A DNA stretch of 64,000 nt from Myxococcus xanthus (GTDB taxonomy: Bacteria > Myxococcota > Myxococcia > Myxococcales > Myxococcaceae), in assembly GCF_006402735.1 (NCBI RefSeq), contig NZ_CP017174.1, positions 9,140,001-9,204,000 of the forward strand, in the 5' to 3' direction. A program made the position numbers and the translations under genes. This document shows, in pieces, positions 1 through 8,130 of the stretch. The stretch's first letter is position 1. Each line of letters begins with the position of its first letter. Under the pieces are notes generated by a model. The model was not told where the DNA came from and searched no databases. It saw only the letters and a list, made by a program, of their open reading frames with translations.

Positions 1-89
1 AGCTTCTCGAGCGGAGGGCCGAAGTCAGTCACGGGCTTGGTGGACGAGGTGAGGACCTTATGGGGCCAGATGACGATGTCGCGAGCCAT
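1..89 (-). CDS. def: Peptide deformylase, N-terminal part (cut by window edge)
   Basis: Reading leftward from an ATG at 87-89, the 29 visible codons give MARDIVIWPHKVL followed by TKPVTDFGPPLEKL. This matches the start of peptide deformylases, which begin with a short strand, then a pattern of I-x-x-x-P-D/H-x-V-L and a K-P-V stretch. The enzyme removes the formyl group from the initiator methionine of new proteins in the cytoplasm. The metal site (EGC and HExxH) lies outside the window, so only the N-terminus supports the call. No strong ribosome site is seen directly before this ATG; a G-rich stretch lies about 25 bases upstream. Confidence 0.75.
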   Translation of the reverse strand, partial: MARDIVIWPHKVLTSSTKPVTDFGPPLEK

Positions 90-184
90 GGGCCGCAATC
101 TGCCATGCACGCCCCCTCAGCGCCGCCCGATTCGGCATGCCAACGGTCCACCGGTTCACACGACCGCCCTGCCCCACCGGGCCC

Positions 185-1552
185 TCACTGGGGCTCTGGC
201 CACAACAGGCAATACAGCTCCGCGAAGGGCAGCGTGGCGCGGCGGTACAACACCGCGTTGCCCAGAGGCGCATCGCCCTCCAGCCAGGCCACATGCACCT
301 GGGCGCCGCATTGCGAGTATGCCATGGAGGCCTCTCCTGAATCCTCAAGGCTGCGGCTCAGGTTCTCCACCGGTCCCAAGGCAATGCCCAACCCCACCGT
401 GGCGCGCGTCAGGACCTCCCGCTCCCCGTTGAAGCCTTCCGCCCAAACCAGCCGGACGCCCGTTCCCGCAGGAACCATGCGGGGGGAGAGCGCTTGGACC
501 TGCGCCTGCGACACCTTCCTGGGCGCGGAAAACGTCGCCCCACCATCGACGCTCATCGCCAGGACGACCTCCGGCCCCAAGGCGCCCGGGCGTTGGTCCA
601 GCCATGCGACGAAGAGCCGTGAGTCACGCGCCACCACCTGCGGCCTGGAGGAGACACGCGTGTCGTTGCTGACGTTGACCACCGGGCCGAAGGAAGTCCC
701 CGCATTCGCGCTCCGGCGCAGCAGCACCTCGCAGGACGAAAGCCCCGTGCCGCATTCGGTCCAGACCGCGTAGACGTCGCTGCCCTGCACCGCCAGCTTG
801 TGGTCCCTGGAGTTCCCTCCCAGCCCGGCGAGTTGCTGTACCGGCTCGAAGGTGCCGCCTCCGTCGGTGCTGCGCCGGAAATAGAGGCTCGACTTCTCAT
901 CGCTGCCGGCCCCGTTCCACAACACGTAGACATGCTCGCCCAGGGCCGCCAACTCCACGTCGCCATAGCCCTGCTGGCCGTTCAGCGCCTCGATGTCGGC
1001 GAAGACGCCCCCCGTGGGACCGCGGATGAAGTGGATGCCGCCTTGGTCGTCTTCGCTCGAGCGGAACCACCCCATGTAGACGTGGCTCCGGGTGGCCGCG
1101 AGGCGCAGGCCCCCCTCCTTCTCCTGGGTCAGTTCGAGGACGGGGCCAAAGGTGCCTCCCCGGTCGTTGCTCGAACGAAACCGCAGCCCGCTGTCCAGCC
1201 ACGTCACATAGACGTTTTCACCTTGGGCCAGCACCCTCGCGCCACGGGCGGCCGCCCCGGGTATCGAGTTGTCCGGTCCCAGGCTGCGCACCGGACGGAA
1301 GCTGACACCCCCATCCGTGCTCCGCTGATATTTCACAACCCTCCCCGCCTGGGCGCCGTCCACCCAGACGACGTGCACGTCCCCCTCCCACGTGCACACC
1401 TGCGGGACCTGGAAGCCCACCGCCGTCGTGGTCAACGTCTGCGCCGGAGTGAAGAACTGCGCCATGGCACTGCCTGGCCCTCCTCCCGCCCACATCACCA
1501 CCGCGGCCAGCAGCGTCCCCGCCGCCGAGCCGCCACGCTTCGGACTCCGCAT
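185..1552 (-). CDS. Secreted Asp-box (sialidase-like propeller) protein
   Basis: A 455-residue protein with a clear N-terminal signal peptide: basic RSPKR, a hydrophobic core, then an AMA-Q cleavage site near residue 31. The mature part has five Asp-box motifs of the form S-x-D-x-G-x-x-F (STDGGVSF, SNDRGGTF, STDGGGTF, SANAGTSF, SVDGGATF), the hallmark of BNR/sialidase-type beta propellers. Asp boxes are structural, and I see no clear sialidase catalytic set, so the substrate is unknown. The start at 1552 has a purine-rich GGGGG-TAGGCA upstream. It probably acts in the periplasm or outside the cell. It lies just upstream of def on the same strand, but a shared function is not suggested. Confidence 0.8.
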   Translation of the reverse strand: MRSPKRGGSAAGTLLAAVVMWAGGGPGSAMAQFFTPAQTLTTTAVGFQVPQVCTWEGDVHVVWVDGAQAGRVVKYQRSTDGGVSFRPVRSLGPDNSIPGAAARGARVLAQGENVYVTWLDSGLRFRSSNDRGGTFGPVLELTQEKEGGLRLAATRSHVYMGWFRSSEDDQGGIHFIRGPTGGVFADIEALNGQQGYGDVELAALGEHVYVLWNGAGSDEKSSLYFRRSTDGGGTFEPVQQLAGLGGNSRDHKLAVQGSDVYAVWTECGTGLSSCEVLLRRSANAGTSFGPVVNVSNDTRVSSRPQVVARDSRLFVAWLDQRPGALGPEVVLAMSVDGGATFSAPRKVSQAQVQALSPRMVPAGTGVRLVWAEGFNGEREVLTRATVGLGIALGPVENLSRSLEDSGEASMAYSQCGAQVHVAWLEGDAPLGNAVLYRRATLPFAELYCLLWPEPQ

Positions 1553-1705
1553 TGCCTACCCCCGGCGCCATGGCACACGGCGCGGCCGACGGGGCTAGCG
1601 CGGGGGGCGCCCCGCAGCCATGCGGCCCTGGGACGTTTCACCCTCCGAGCGATGCCATCCGGACAGTTGGCGCGTCTTCACTGACAGGTCTGCTACACCT
1701 GTCCC

Positions 1706-2188
1706 ATGCACCCGCACGCCCAGCTCATCACTGACTTCTACTCGGCGTTCCAACGCCGGGACGCCCAGGCCATGGCCGCCTGCTACCACCCGGAGGTGGA
1801 GTTCTCCGACGCCGCCTTCGCCGGACTCCGTCACCGGGAGCCCGGTGCCATGTGGCTCATGCTCTGCGAGCGCGGCAAGGACCTGGAGGTCACCTTCCGC
1901 GACGTGCAGGCCGATGACCACCGGGGCCGCGCCCACTGGGATGCCCGCTACACGTTCAGCGGCACCGGAAGGAAGGTGCTCAACCGCATCGATGCTGAGT
2001 TCGAGTTCCGCGACGGAAAGATTGTCCGGCACCGCGACCACTTCGACTTCTGGACCTGGTCCCGCCAGGCGCTGGGCCCCACGGGACTGCTGCTCGGGTG
2101 GACACCCCTGTTGAAGAAGAAGGTCCAGGCGAAGGCCCGGAAGTCCCTGGACATCTTCATGCGCGAGCGTGGCATTCCCCAGGAGTGA
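1706..2188 (+). CDS. NTF2-like (SnoaL-like) family protein
   Basis: A 160-residue protein whose first 125 residues fit the NTF2-like fold: an N-terminal helix with F-Y-S-A-F-x-R-R-D, then C-Y-H-P-E-V-E-F-S-D, a central strand pair, and W-D-A-R-Y-T-F followed by F-E-F-R-D-G-K-I-V-R-H-R-D-H-F-D. The fold is used by polyketide cyclases, isomerases and many proteins of unknown role. The C-terminal 35 residues are a Lys-rich helix (LLKKKVQAKARKSLDIF) that is common in this subgroup. The next gene starts nine bases after its stop, so the two are likely co-transcribed. The specific reaction is unknown. Confidence 0.85.
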   Translation: MHPHAQLITDFYSAFQRRDAQAMAACYHPEVEFSDAAFAGLRHREPGAMWLMLCERGKDLEVTFRDVQADDHRGRAHWDARYTFSGTGRKVLNRIDAEFEFRDGKIVRHRDHFDFWTWSRQALGPTGLLLGWTPLLKKKVQAKARKSLDIFMRERGIPQE

Positions 2189-2197
2189 GGAGGACGC

Positions 2198-2857
2198 ATG
2201 GCACCGCCCGATAGTGAGAGCCCGCCCGTGGAGGCTCTGGACCTCTGGCTTCTGGAGGCCGCCATGGAGTTGCCTACACCCCTGCACATGCTCGTGGAGC
2301 CGAACCCGCATATCGCGCTCAACATGGCGGACGACCCGCGGCTGTCCCGGGAGGAGCTGTGTGAGCGGCTGTCGCTGCTCGCAGAGCGCGGACTCATCCG
2401 CGTCCACGCACTTCCGGATGGACTGCAGGAGCTGTTCTCCCCCGAGGAGATTTCAAGCGCCATTGATGCCCGGCAGTCCCGCACTCCCTTTGGCTACTCG
2501 CTCACGGGTGACGGGGGCGCCGTCTGGGAGCAGCACGCCAGGCCTGATTGGAGCCGGTTCGTCAACGCGGGGCAGGAGCCCTCCGCCGACGATGCCCAGG
2601 ACGCCTGGGTCATCGAGGCCGCGAGCCTTGAAGCCGCGGACGCGGAGTTCCACTTTCATGAGTCACTCGGCGATGCGCATCAGCCGGTCAGCGCGTCGAA
2701 ACACGGCGAGGTGCTGACGCCGTGGCAGGTGACGTATTGGAAGGCGCTGCCCCACGGATACCGGCTCCGCTACGTCACCGTGCCGCGCCCTGCTGACCCG
2801 GCTCGGAGCAGGAGCGTGCCTTCCCGAGCACCTTGGTACACGCGCGTCTGGCTGTGA
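2198..2857 (+). CDS. Hypothetical protein, possible winged-helix N-terminus
   Basis: A 219-residue protein with no family I recognise. It begins nine bases after the NTF2-like gene, with AGGAGG four bases before the ATG, so an operon is likely. Residues 12-75 (helix, then D-P-R-L-S-R-E-E-L-C-E-R-L, then G-L-I-R-V) look like a small winged-helix unit. The rest is acidic in the middle and basic at the C-terminus (RSRSVPSRAPW). No signal peptide or membrane segment is visible. The next gene is convergent and only 16 bases away. Confidence 0.7.
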   Translation: MAPPDSESPPVEALDLWLLEAAMELPTPLHMLVEPNPHIALNMADDPRLSREELCERLSLLAERGLIRVHALPDGLQELFSPEEISSAIDARQSRTPFGYSLTGDGGAVWEQHARPDWSRFVNAGQEPSADDAQDAWVIEAASLEAADAEFHFHESLGDAHQPVSASKHGEVLTPWQVTYWKALPHGYRLRYVTVPRPADPARSRSVPSRAPWYTRVWL

Positions 2858-2873
2858 CGCCGCGCCCTCGCGC

Positions 2874-4325
2874 TCACGGCTCCGATTCGGACGTCTCAAG
2901 GTGCTGGTACGTCAGCGGGCCCATCCCCTCGCGGGCCAGTTTGGCCGTGCAGCGGACGTTGCCCCTCCAGTCCAGGAGTTGGAGGCCCAACGTGCCGTCC
3001 TCGTGCAGCAGCAGCGAGCCATAGCCGTTGTTGCCCAGTTCGGGTCTCAGGTCCGTCCACTCGGGGAAGCGTGCGTGCGACTCCAGGAAGCGCACGGGTG
3101 CTGGAGACTTCAGTCCCGGCGTCACCGCTCGCACCGGGAGACCGGCGTGCCCCAGGCTTCCTCCCAGGAATGGGAACGCGGCGCTCCGGTCGAACAGTGC
3201 TCCATATGGCGTGGCGCCCCAGAACCACAGGTCGACCTGTGCGCGCTCGACCGCCAGTTCCCGGAGGTCTTCCAGCAAACCGGCGTGCCTCGGTTCTCCG
3301 TACCGGTAGGGCGCGTCGTGGCTCAGGAGGATGTTCGTTGCTCCTCGCTGGCGGCCCTCCTTCAGCACCGACTCCAGCCAGCTCAGGAGCGCGGGCTCCT
3401 GGTGCCGTCCTGGCTCGAAGTACGCGGTGTCCAGACCGATGAGCTGGAAGCGCTCCGAGGCCAGGCAGAAGTAGCTTCCCTCCTGGACTTGCTTCGCTCG
3501 TGAGGCGCCTCGCCGCTCGTCCAGGTAGCGGTAGAAGGGGGTGCCCCCGGAACGCATCTCCGAGCCCGCGTTCAGCGTCATCAGCGTTGTCACTGGCAAC
3601 AGTGGTTCGAGCGGCTCGGCCACGTGCGCGTCGAATTCGCCCTGACGGCCCGCGTAGTACACGCCCCCGAGGTGCACGGCGTACTCCAGGCGCTCGCCTC
3701 GCATGATGAGCTGACGGGCCACGTAGCGCGCGGGGTACTCGCCCGTGCCGAAGCCTCCGAACAGCGCCACTTCCACCGGCCGTCCCGGCGCGGGCTCGCG
3801 GAGCTCGTAGCGAAAACGGGTGGCGTGATGCGCATCGTCGTGCCGACGGAACTCCGCCCGGTGCCAGCCGCCGTGGAGCCAGGCGCGACCGCTGAACAGG
3901 AGCCATCCGCGCAGGTCCGCTACCGGCTCGAAACGGGTTCGCGCCGGGTCGATGGGGATTTCATTCGTCATCAGCGGGAAGGTGAAGTCCGGCGGCAGTG
4001 ACACCGAGGCCCGTGCCTGGAATGCCGGCTGCTTCAGTGCTTGAAGCGCGGCTTCGGGCTCGCGCAGGGACTGCTCCATTTCCTGGAGCACGTGCACCAG
4101 GGCTCCCTCTGAAACGGGCGCGCCCAAGTCCTGGCGGATGAGGCTCAGGATTTCTTCCGGCTCGCGCAGGAAGCGCTCGCGCAGCGCGCCCAGGTCGTCT
4201 GGACCGAGCGGCGGTAACTCCGATACGTCGGCGCTCGCGGCTCCGGACGTCGTCTGAGCCGTTGCCGAGGCTGAAGGAGCCCGGTACCCGAGTGCCGTGT
4301 AGAACTCGACCCGCTTGCGGTCCAT
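2874..4325 (-). CDS. Metallophosphoesterase-fold protein with lost metal ligands
   Basis: A 483-residue protein. Residues 185-350 follow the calcineurin-like phosphoesterase pattern closely (beta strand, G-F-G-T-G, H-L-G-x-V-Y-Y-A-G, M-R-S-G-G, Q-L-I-G-L-D-T-A-Y, L-S-H). The metal-binding residues are substituted, though: the usual GDFG reads GGFG near 190, the usual HLGD reads HLGG near 220, the usual GNHEM reads AGSEM near 254, the usual SHHQP reads SHDAP near 345, and the late GHEH reads GATP. It is therefore probably catalytically inactive and may act as a binding or scaffold protein. The ATG at 4325 starts a natural N-terminus (MDRKRVEFYTALGY); an upstream extension to 4460 is possible but has poor composition. 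Confidence 0.8.
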   Translation of the reverse strand: MDRKRVEFYTALGYRAPSASATAQTTSGAASADVSELPPLGPDDLGALRERFLREPEEILSLIRQDLGAPVSEGALVHVLQEMEQSLREPEAALQALKQPAFQARASVSLPPDFTFPLMTNEIPIDPARTRFEPVADLRGWLLFSGRAWLHGGWHRAEFRRHDDAHHATRFRYELREPAPGRPVEVALFGGFGTGEYPARYVARQLIMRGERLEYAVHLGGVYYAGRQGEFDAHVAEPLEPLLPVTTLMTLNAGSEMRSGGTPFYRYLDERRGASRAKQVQEGSYFCLASERFQLIGLDTAYFEPGRHQEPALLSWLESVLKEGRQRGATNILLSHDAPYRYGEPRHAGLLEDLRELAVERAQVDLWFWGATPYGALFDRSAAFPFLGGSLGHAGLPVRAVTPGLKSPAPVRFLESHARFPEWTDLRPELGNNGYGSLLLHEDGTLGLQLLDWRGNVRCTAKLAREGMGPLTYQHLETSESEP

Positions 4326-4457
4326 GGGCACATCATCGCCCGTTGGCCCGACGCGGGGAATGCCGCGCCCGACACGTTCATCGGGCTCGGGCCAACGTGG
4401 GGGATGCCAAGCCTGCCGCAGGACCGCCACGTTTGCGCATCGGGACTGGGCAATGAA

Positions 4458-4491
4458 CACAGGGGGGCGCCGTCTACAGCGCCCTCCTGTG
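4458..4491 (-). terminator. Strong hairpin, likely terminator
   Basis: A 13-bp stem (4458-4470 with 4479-4491, one G-U pair) encloses an 8-base loop. It lies about 70 bases downstream of the secreted-protein gene that ends at 4560 on the minus strand. A short T-containing stretch follows on that strand, but there is no long U-tract. Confidence 0.5.
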
Positions 4492-4559
4492 CCTGGGGCC
4501 CCTGTGTCCGGCGCTCGCCCCGGGCCCAGTCCCGTGGTTCCAGTGCGGCCGAGGGGCGA

Positions 4560-5168
4560 CTACTCCCGCGCCTTCGCGGCGGCCGCGGCCTCCTGCGCTT
4601 CCTTCACCTTGCTCGCGTCACGCTGGCGGCCATCACGGTAGGCGTAGAGCGTGTAATACGAACCCGTGGCGTAGCCCGGCAGCTTTCGGGGATTGAAGAC
4701 GCTGGTGCTCGACACCGAGCCACCCACGAAGCCCTTGGGCACGTCCACCAGCCGCATCGCACAGCCAGCCAGGACCAGCCCCGCCGCTGGCACGTCGTTG
4801 CTCACCAGGGTGCACGTGCCCCGCGCCGTGAAGCCCCCCTCCGGCAGGTTGTAGCGCATGTAGACATTCAGCTGCTGCCCGGCGGGGAAGGCGTTGTCCG
4901 TCACCTGGACGCACGCCGTCGCCGAGCCCACGCGCCGGCCTCCCCCATCAACCACCTTGCCGTCCTTGGGATTGTGCTCCGGCACATACACACTCCCGCC
5001 CAGCTTCACGTTCACCTCGAAGGGCGCCGCCGCGCACACCGCCGGGTCCGCGGGGCTCGCCGGGTCCTCCTGCGTGCGGAACTGCATCACCACCTCATTG
5101 GCTCCCGCCTGCGCCGACAGCAACAGGACACCCAACATCCCCACCGCACCGCCGAGCTTTCGCGACAT
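4560..5168 (-). CDS. Secreted hypothetical protein
   Basis: A 202-residue protein with a classic signal peptide (MSRKLGGAVGMLGVLLLSAQAGA, cleavage after AGA near residue 23). The mature region is predicted to be mostly beta strands and has four Cys (in VCAAAPF, TACVQV, GTCTLV and AGCAMRL) that could form two disulphides. The C-terminal 25 residues are an Ala/Lys/Glu helix. No known catalytic motif is visible. It sits just downstream of the KAS III/TIGR02265 pair on the same strand with a 75-base gap, so it might share their transcript. Function unknown. Confidence 0.75.
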   Translation of the reverse strand: MSRKLGGAVGMLGVLLLSAQAGANEVVMQFRTQEDPASPADPAVCAAAPFEVNVKLGGSVYVPEHNPKDGKVVDGGGRRVGSATACVQVTDNAFPAGQQLNVYMRYNLPEGGFTARGTCTLVSNDVPAAGLVLAGCAMRLVDVPKGFVGGSVSSTSVFNPRKLPGYATGSYYTLYAYRDGRQRDASKVKEAQEAAAAAKARE

Positions 5169-5243
5169 GGCGTACCTCCCTCCGGACCGTGAGGGGCTTT
5201 TCAGCCCACCGCTAGCACCCCTTCGACGCGCCCCGCGCCGGGG

Positions 5244-5840
5244 CTACTGCCACGACAGCGTGTATTCGGTGTCGAGCGGCCCCGTCTGCCGGCCGTGCAC
5301 CTGGACCTGCTTGCCCCCCACCGCCTCGATGACGGCCTGGAGCGTGCCCTCGTGGTAGGCGGGCGGCATGAAGTCCCGCTTCATCGTGAAGATGCCGCTG
5401 GTGTCGCCCGTCCACTTCACACCGCGCTCGCCGTAGCTGACCGCCGCGCGGTAACCCGAGTGCAGGTTGCCCACGAGCCGCTTCGGACTGTCCGACGCCA
5501 GCAGCAACAACGTCTTGCCCGCCGCCGAGGACAGGAAGTCCGTCGTGGCCACCACCCCCATGCGCCGCAGCGCTCCGTCAAAGCCACCGTGCTCCGGGCC
5601 CATCACCTGCGCCGCCGTGAAGGACATCCGCAGGAAGGCGGCCACCGGGTAGTTGAAGAAGTCGATGAAGCGCGTCTCGCCGCTGGCCGCCAGACAGCGC
5701 TCCACCGCCGCGTCCCCTCCCATCGTGCGAACGGCGGACACCACGCCGTTGAAGAAGAGCCCGCGGGCCGTGTCGTCCTTCGTCGCCAGCGCCAACCGCG
5801 CGTCCAGCTCCTTGCCGATATTCGAATCCAACTTGTTCAT
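5244..5840 (-). CDS. TIGR02265 (DUF2378) family protein
   Basis: A 198-residue protein. The sequence D-T-A-R-G-L-F-F-N-G-V near residue 23, the R-F-I-D-F-F-N-Y-P block and the long helical middle match TIGR02265, a paralogous family expanded in Myxococcus and relatives. The biochemical function of the family is not established. Its ATG overlaps the stop codon of the KAS III-like gene (TAATG, one shared base), which implies translational coupling and a linked role. No signal peptide or membrane helix is seen. Confidence 0.85.
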   Translation of the reverse strand: MNKLDSNIGKELDARLALATKDDTARGLFFNGVVSAVRTMGGDAAVERCLAASGETRFIDFFNYPVAAFLRMSFTAAQVMGPEHGGFDGALRRMGVVATTDFLSSAAGKTLLLLASDSPKRLVGNLHSGYRAAVSYGERGVKWTGDTSGIFTMKRDFMPPAYHEGTLQAVIEAVGGKQVQVHGRQTGPLDTEYTLSWQ

Positions 5841-6952
5841 TACAACCTCACGAGTTGCGCGCCGTAATGGACGTTCGCGCCTACCGCTGCCACCACCACC
5901 AGGTCACCACTTCCCAGACGCACGCGGCCGGCCTCCAGGTCTTCGGCCAGAAGGATGAGCATCCCCGCCGCCGACGTGTTGCCGTAGCGGTCCACGTTGC
6001 ACGCCACCGCCTCAGGCGGCAGCCCCGCCCGCTCCACGAAGGCGTCCATCACCCGCTTGTTCGGCTGGTGGAAGTAGTACCGCTCCACCTTCGAACGGAG
6101 CTCTGGCCGCGGCCCCAGGACGACATCCAGGCACTTCTGCATGTACTCCGGATAGCTGCGCGCCACGCGGAAGCCATCCACCACGAACGCCATGTCCGCC
6201 GGACGCATCCGCCCCGGCTGATACGGCAGCTTCAACAGGCCGCCACCCTTGCGGATGACCAGGTCTCCGTACGCGTTGCCGGAGAAGGACGCCAGGATGC
6301 CCTCCGCCCCCGCATCCCCCGGCTTCGACTGGAGCACCACCGCGCCCGCCCCGTCGCCGAAGACATACATGGAGAGGTAGCCCTGCAGCGTCTTCGAGCG
6401 GCCAGGCCCGGGCGGCAGCTCGTCCGTGTAGACCTCCCGGTTCACCAGCGGAGACGTGAAGGCAGAGGCCACCACCGCCACCGTGCGGAAGCGCCCTCCG
6501 TCCATCATCTTCTTCACCATGTCCAACACGTACGGCGTGCCACCGCAGCCGTCGTCCACCACGAGCCCGAACGCGTCCTCGCGCAGCTCCAGCCGCCGGT
6601 GCAGCTCCATGGCGTCGTGGTTGAAGTGCGGCGCGTCCGGCGTACACGTCACCACGAAGAGCGCGTCCAACGCCTTGGGGTCCACACCCGCCTGGGCGAG
6701 CGCCTTCCGGAGCGCTACCTCGCACATGTCCGTGTTGCTGGCCGGGTAGATGTGTCCGTCATTCTCGGGAGGTGGAATCGCCCGGCCCGTGGCCTCGTCG
6801 ATGTCCCAGAGGAAGCGGCGCTCGCGGATGCCGACCTTCTCCTCGATGCGCTCCGCCGACCACCCCGGGATGGCCCTGGCGATCCGCTCGTTGCTCACCA
6901 CACGTGAAGGAACGAAGGCACCAGCTCCGACGACACAGACATTGGGTGTCAT
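5840..6952 (-). CDS. 3-oxoacyl-ACP synthase III-like protein (FabH family)
   Basis: A 370-residue thiolase-fold enzyme. The triad of KAS III enzymes is visible: Cys in V-D-D-G-C-G-G-T near 135, His in Y-Y-F-H-Q-P-N-K near 293, and Asn in D-R-Y-G-N-T-S-A-A-G near 324. The family condenses an acyl-CoA starter with malonyl-ACP or transfers acyl groups. The active-site context differs from the housekeeping FabH form (usually A-C-S-G), and an insert with P-P-G-P-G-R-S near 182 suggests a specialised starter or partner. It is the first gene of a coupled pair with the TIGR02265 gene. Upstream lies a 470-base region rich in inverted repeats. Confidence 0.85.
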   Translation of the reverse strand: MTPNVCVVGAGAFVPSRVVSNERIARAIPGWSAERIEEKVGIRERRFLWDIDEATGRAIPPPENDGHIYPASNTDMCEVALRKALAQAGVDPKALDALFVVTCTPDAPHFNHDAMELHRRLELREDAFGLVVDDGCGGTPYVLDMVKKMMDGGRFRTVAVVASAFTSPLVNREVYTDELPPGPGRSKTLQGYLSMYVFGDGAGAVVLQSKPGDAGAEGILASFSGNAYGDLVIRKGGGLLKLPYQPGRMRPADMAFVVDGFRVARSYPEYMQKCLDVVLGPRPELRSKVERYYFHQPNKRVMDAFVERAGLPPEAVACNVDRYGNTSAAGMLILLAEDLEAGRVRLGSGDLVVVAAVGANVHYGAQLVRL

Positions 6953-7070
6953 TTAATGGCCCCGTTTTTTCACAGTCTCGCCATATGGGAGGGATTCCCT
7001 GGCAACGGGGATTGAGCAGGATTCAGGCCATATACGAAGTCATTGAAACAACTGCCGCTGGCGAACGGGG

Positions 7071-7179
7071 CAGCTTCATTCGTGAATCATCCTCCAGCCG
7101 GCGGCACGAGGAAACCACCGGGATTACTGGAGATTTCCAGTGCTTCACAAATGAAGTAGCAACCGTTGCGAATGAAGCA
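7071..7179. promoter_or_regulatory. Cluster of TTCA/TGAA inverted repeats upstream of KAS III gene
   Basis: The 473-base gap 6953-7425 has no credible gene and lower GC than its surroundings. It holds a perfect TTCA-TTCG-TGAA at 7075-7086, a perfect CTTCA-CAAA-TGAAG at 7143-7156, and a TGAAGCA at 7173-7179 that pairs with TGCTTCA at 7141-7147. The ten bases GCTTCATTCG occur at 7073-7082 and again inverted at 7168-7177. This looks like an operator array for a dimeric repressor or activator of the KAS III operon. The binding protein is unknown. Confidence 0.45.
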
Positions 7180-7380
7180 CCTCGTCATGAGAATTTCCTC
7201 TCAGTGACTGAGCATGTCACCCCAGGTGTCGCCTATGACTTCGCTGCACTGTGAAAAGAGCCGATACGTGCATGAGTGACTAAAGACCCATGCGACGAAT
7301 CTGGGCGCCGAGCCTCTCACTGAGAGTGTCTGGCTTGAAGAGCGGATGAGACAACTGTGCTGAAATCAACATATCGGGAA

Positions 7381-7405
7381 GGCCGCCCACCCACTGGGGG
7401 CGGCC
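7381..7405 (-). terminator. Hairpin downstream of SSB-tail protein gene
   Basis: GGCCGCCC at 7381-7388 pairs perfectly with GGGCGGCC at 7398-7405 across a nine-base loop, twenty bases after the stop codon of the minus-strand gene at 7426. Only two T residues follow directly on the minus strand, so termination strength is uncertain. Confidence 0.5.
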
Positions 7406-7425
7406 ACTCACCGACCTGGCGCGGC

Positions 7426-7968
7426 TCAGAACGGGATGTTGTCGTCGTCGTTCGGCGGAGGGATGTCGTCGCCGCCGTAGCTCCCGCCTCCGAAGCCGCC
7501 ACCGCCCCGGCCGCCACCACCGTAGCCGCCCTGGTTGCCGTAGCCGCCGTCGTTGCCACCACCCGCGTCGCCGCCCCGCTGCCGCGCGATTTCCGCCTCG
7601 ATGGCGGCGAGCAGCTGGCGCTCCTTGTCGTGCCAGCGCGACTTGCTCGCGTCATTCAGCGTGCGGCGCGCGCCGTTGGCGTAGAACTCCAGGTCGCCCA
7701 TGCTGGCGCCGACAATGGGTCCGCCCTTGCTGCGGCCGTAGTTGGGGAAGACCATTCCATCACCACCACCACCGCCGCCACCGCTGCTCGCGGGCGCTGA
7801 ACGCCGCGCCGCCGGGGCCGCCGCGTCCGGCGTGCCACCGATGGACATCTCTCCCAGCGTCAGCGTGAAGCCCTCGCCGCTCTTGAACGCCGTGCCCACA
7901 CGAACCTGCTCCACCCGCCCGTCGGGACGACGCACCGCCACGGTGACCGGATAACCTTGCTCGCTCAT
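7426..7968 (-). CDS. Gly-rich protein with ExoX-like region and SSB-like acidic tip
   Basis: A 180-residue protein. Residues 1-45 form a small beta domain. Residues about 72-130 (V-F-P-N-Y-G-R-S-K-G-G-P-I ... E-R-Q-L-L-A-A-I-E-A-E-I-A) resemble the small domain found after exonuclease X-type nucleases and in DUF3820-like proteins. Residues 132-165 are a Gly-rich linker, and the protein ends in D-D-D-N-I-P-F. That ending closely copies the D-D-D-I-P-F tip of bacterial single-stranded DNA-binding protein, which recruits repair and replication enzymes. There is no OB fold, so this is not SSB itself. I infer a DNA-metabolism factor. Confidence 0.75.
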   Translation of the reverse strand: MSEQGYPVTVAVRRPDGRVEQVRVGTAFKSGEGFTLTLGEMSIGGTPDAAAPAARRSAPASSGGGGGGGDGMVFPNYGRSKGGPIVGASMGDLEFYANGARRTLNDASKSRWHDKERQLLAAIEAEIARQRGGDAGGGNDGGYGNQGGYGGGGRGGGGFGGGSYGGDDIPPPNDDDNIPF

Positions 7969-8130
7969 GCCGGGCCGAATCCCATCCCCGCCCCGCCACT
8001 GTCAACGGAGACTCGAAGGGGACGTCCGGGAACCGGCCGCTCGTCCGGCCTGCTCACCGCGCTCCCTGGATTCCACTTGAGCCGCTCGGGCCCGAAGGCC
8101 CGAGGGAATCCGCGGGGCGCGGCGCTCGAA

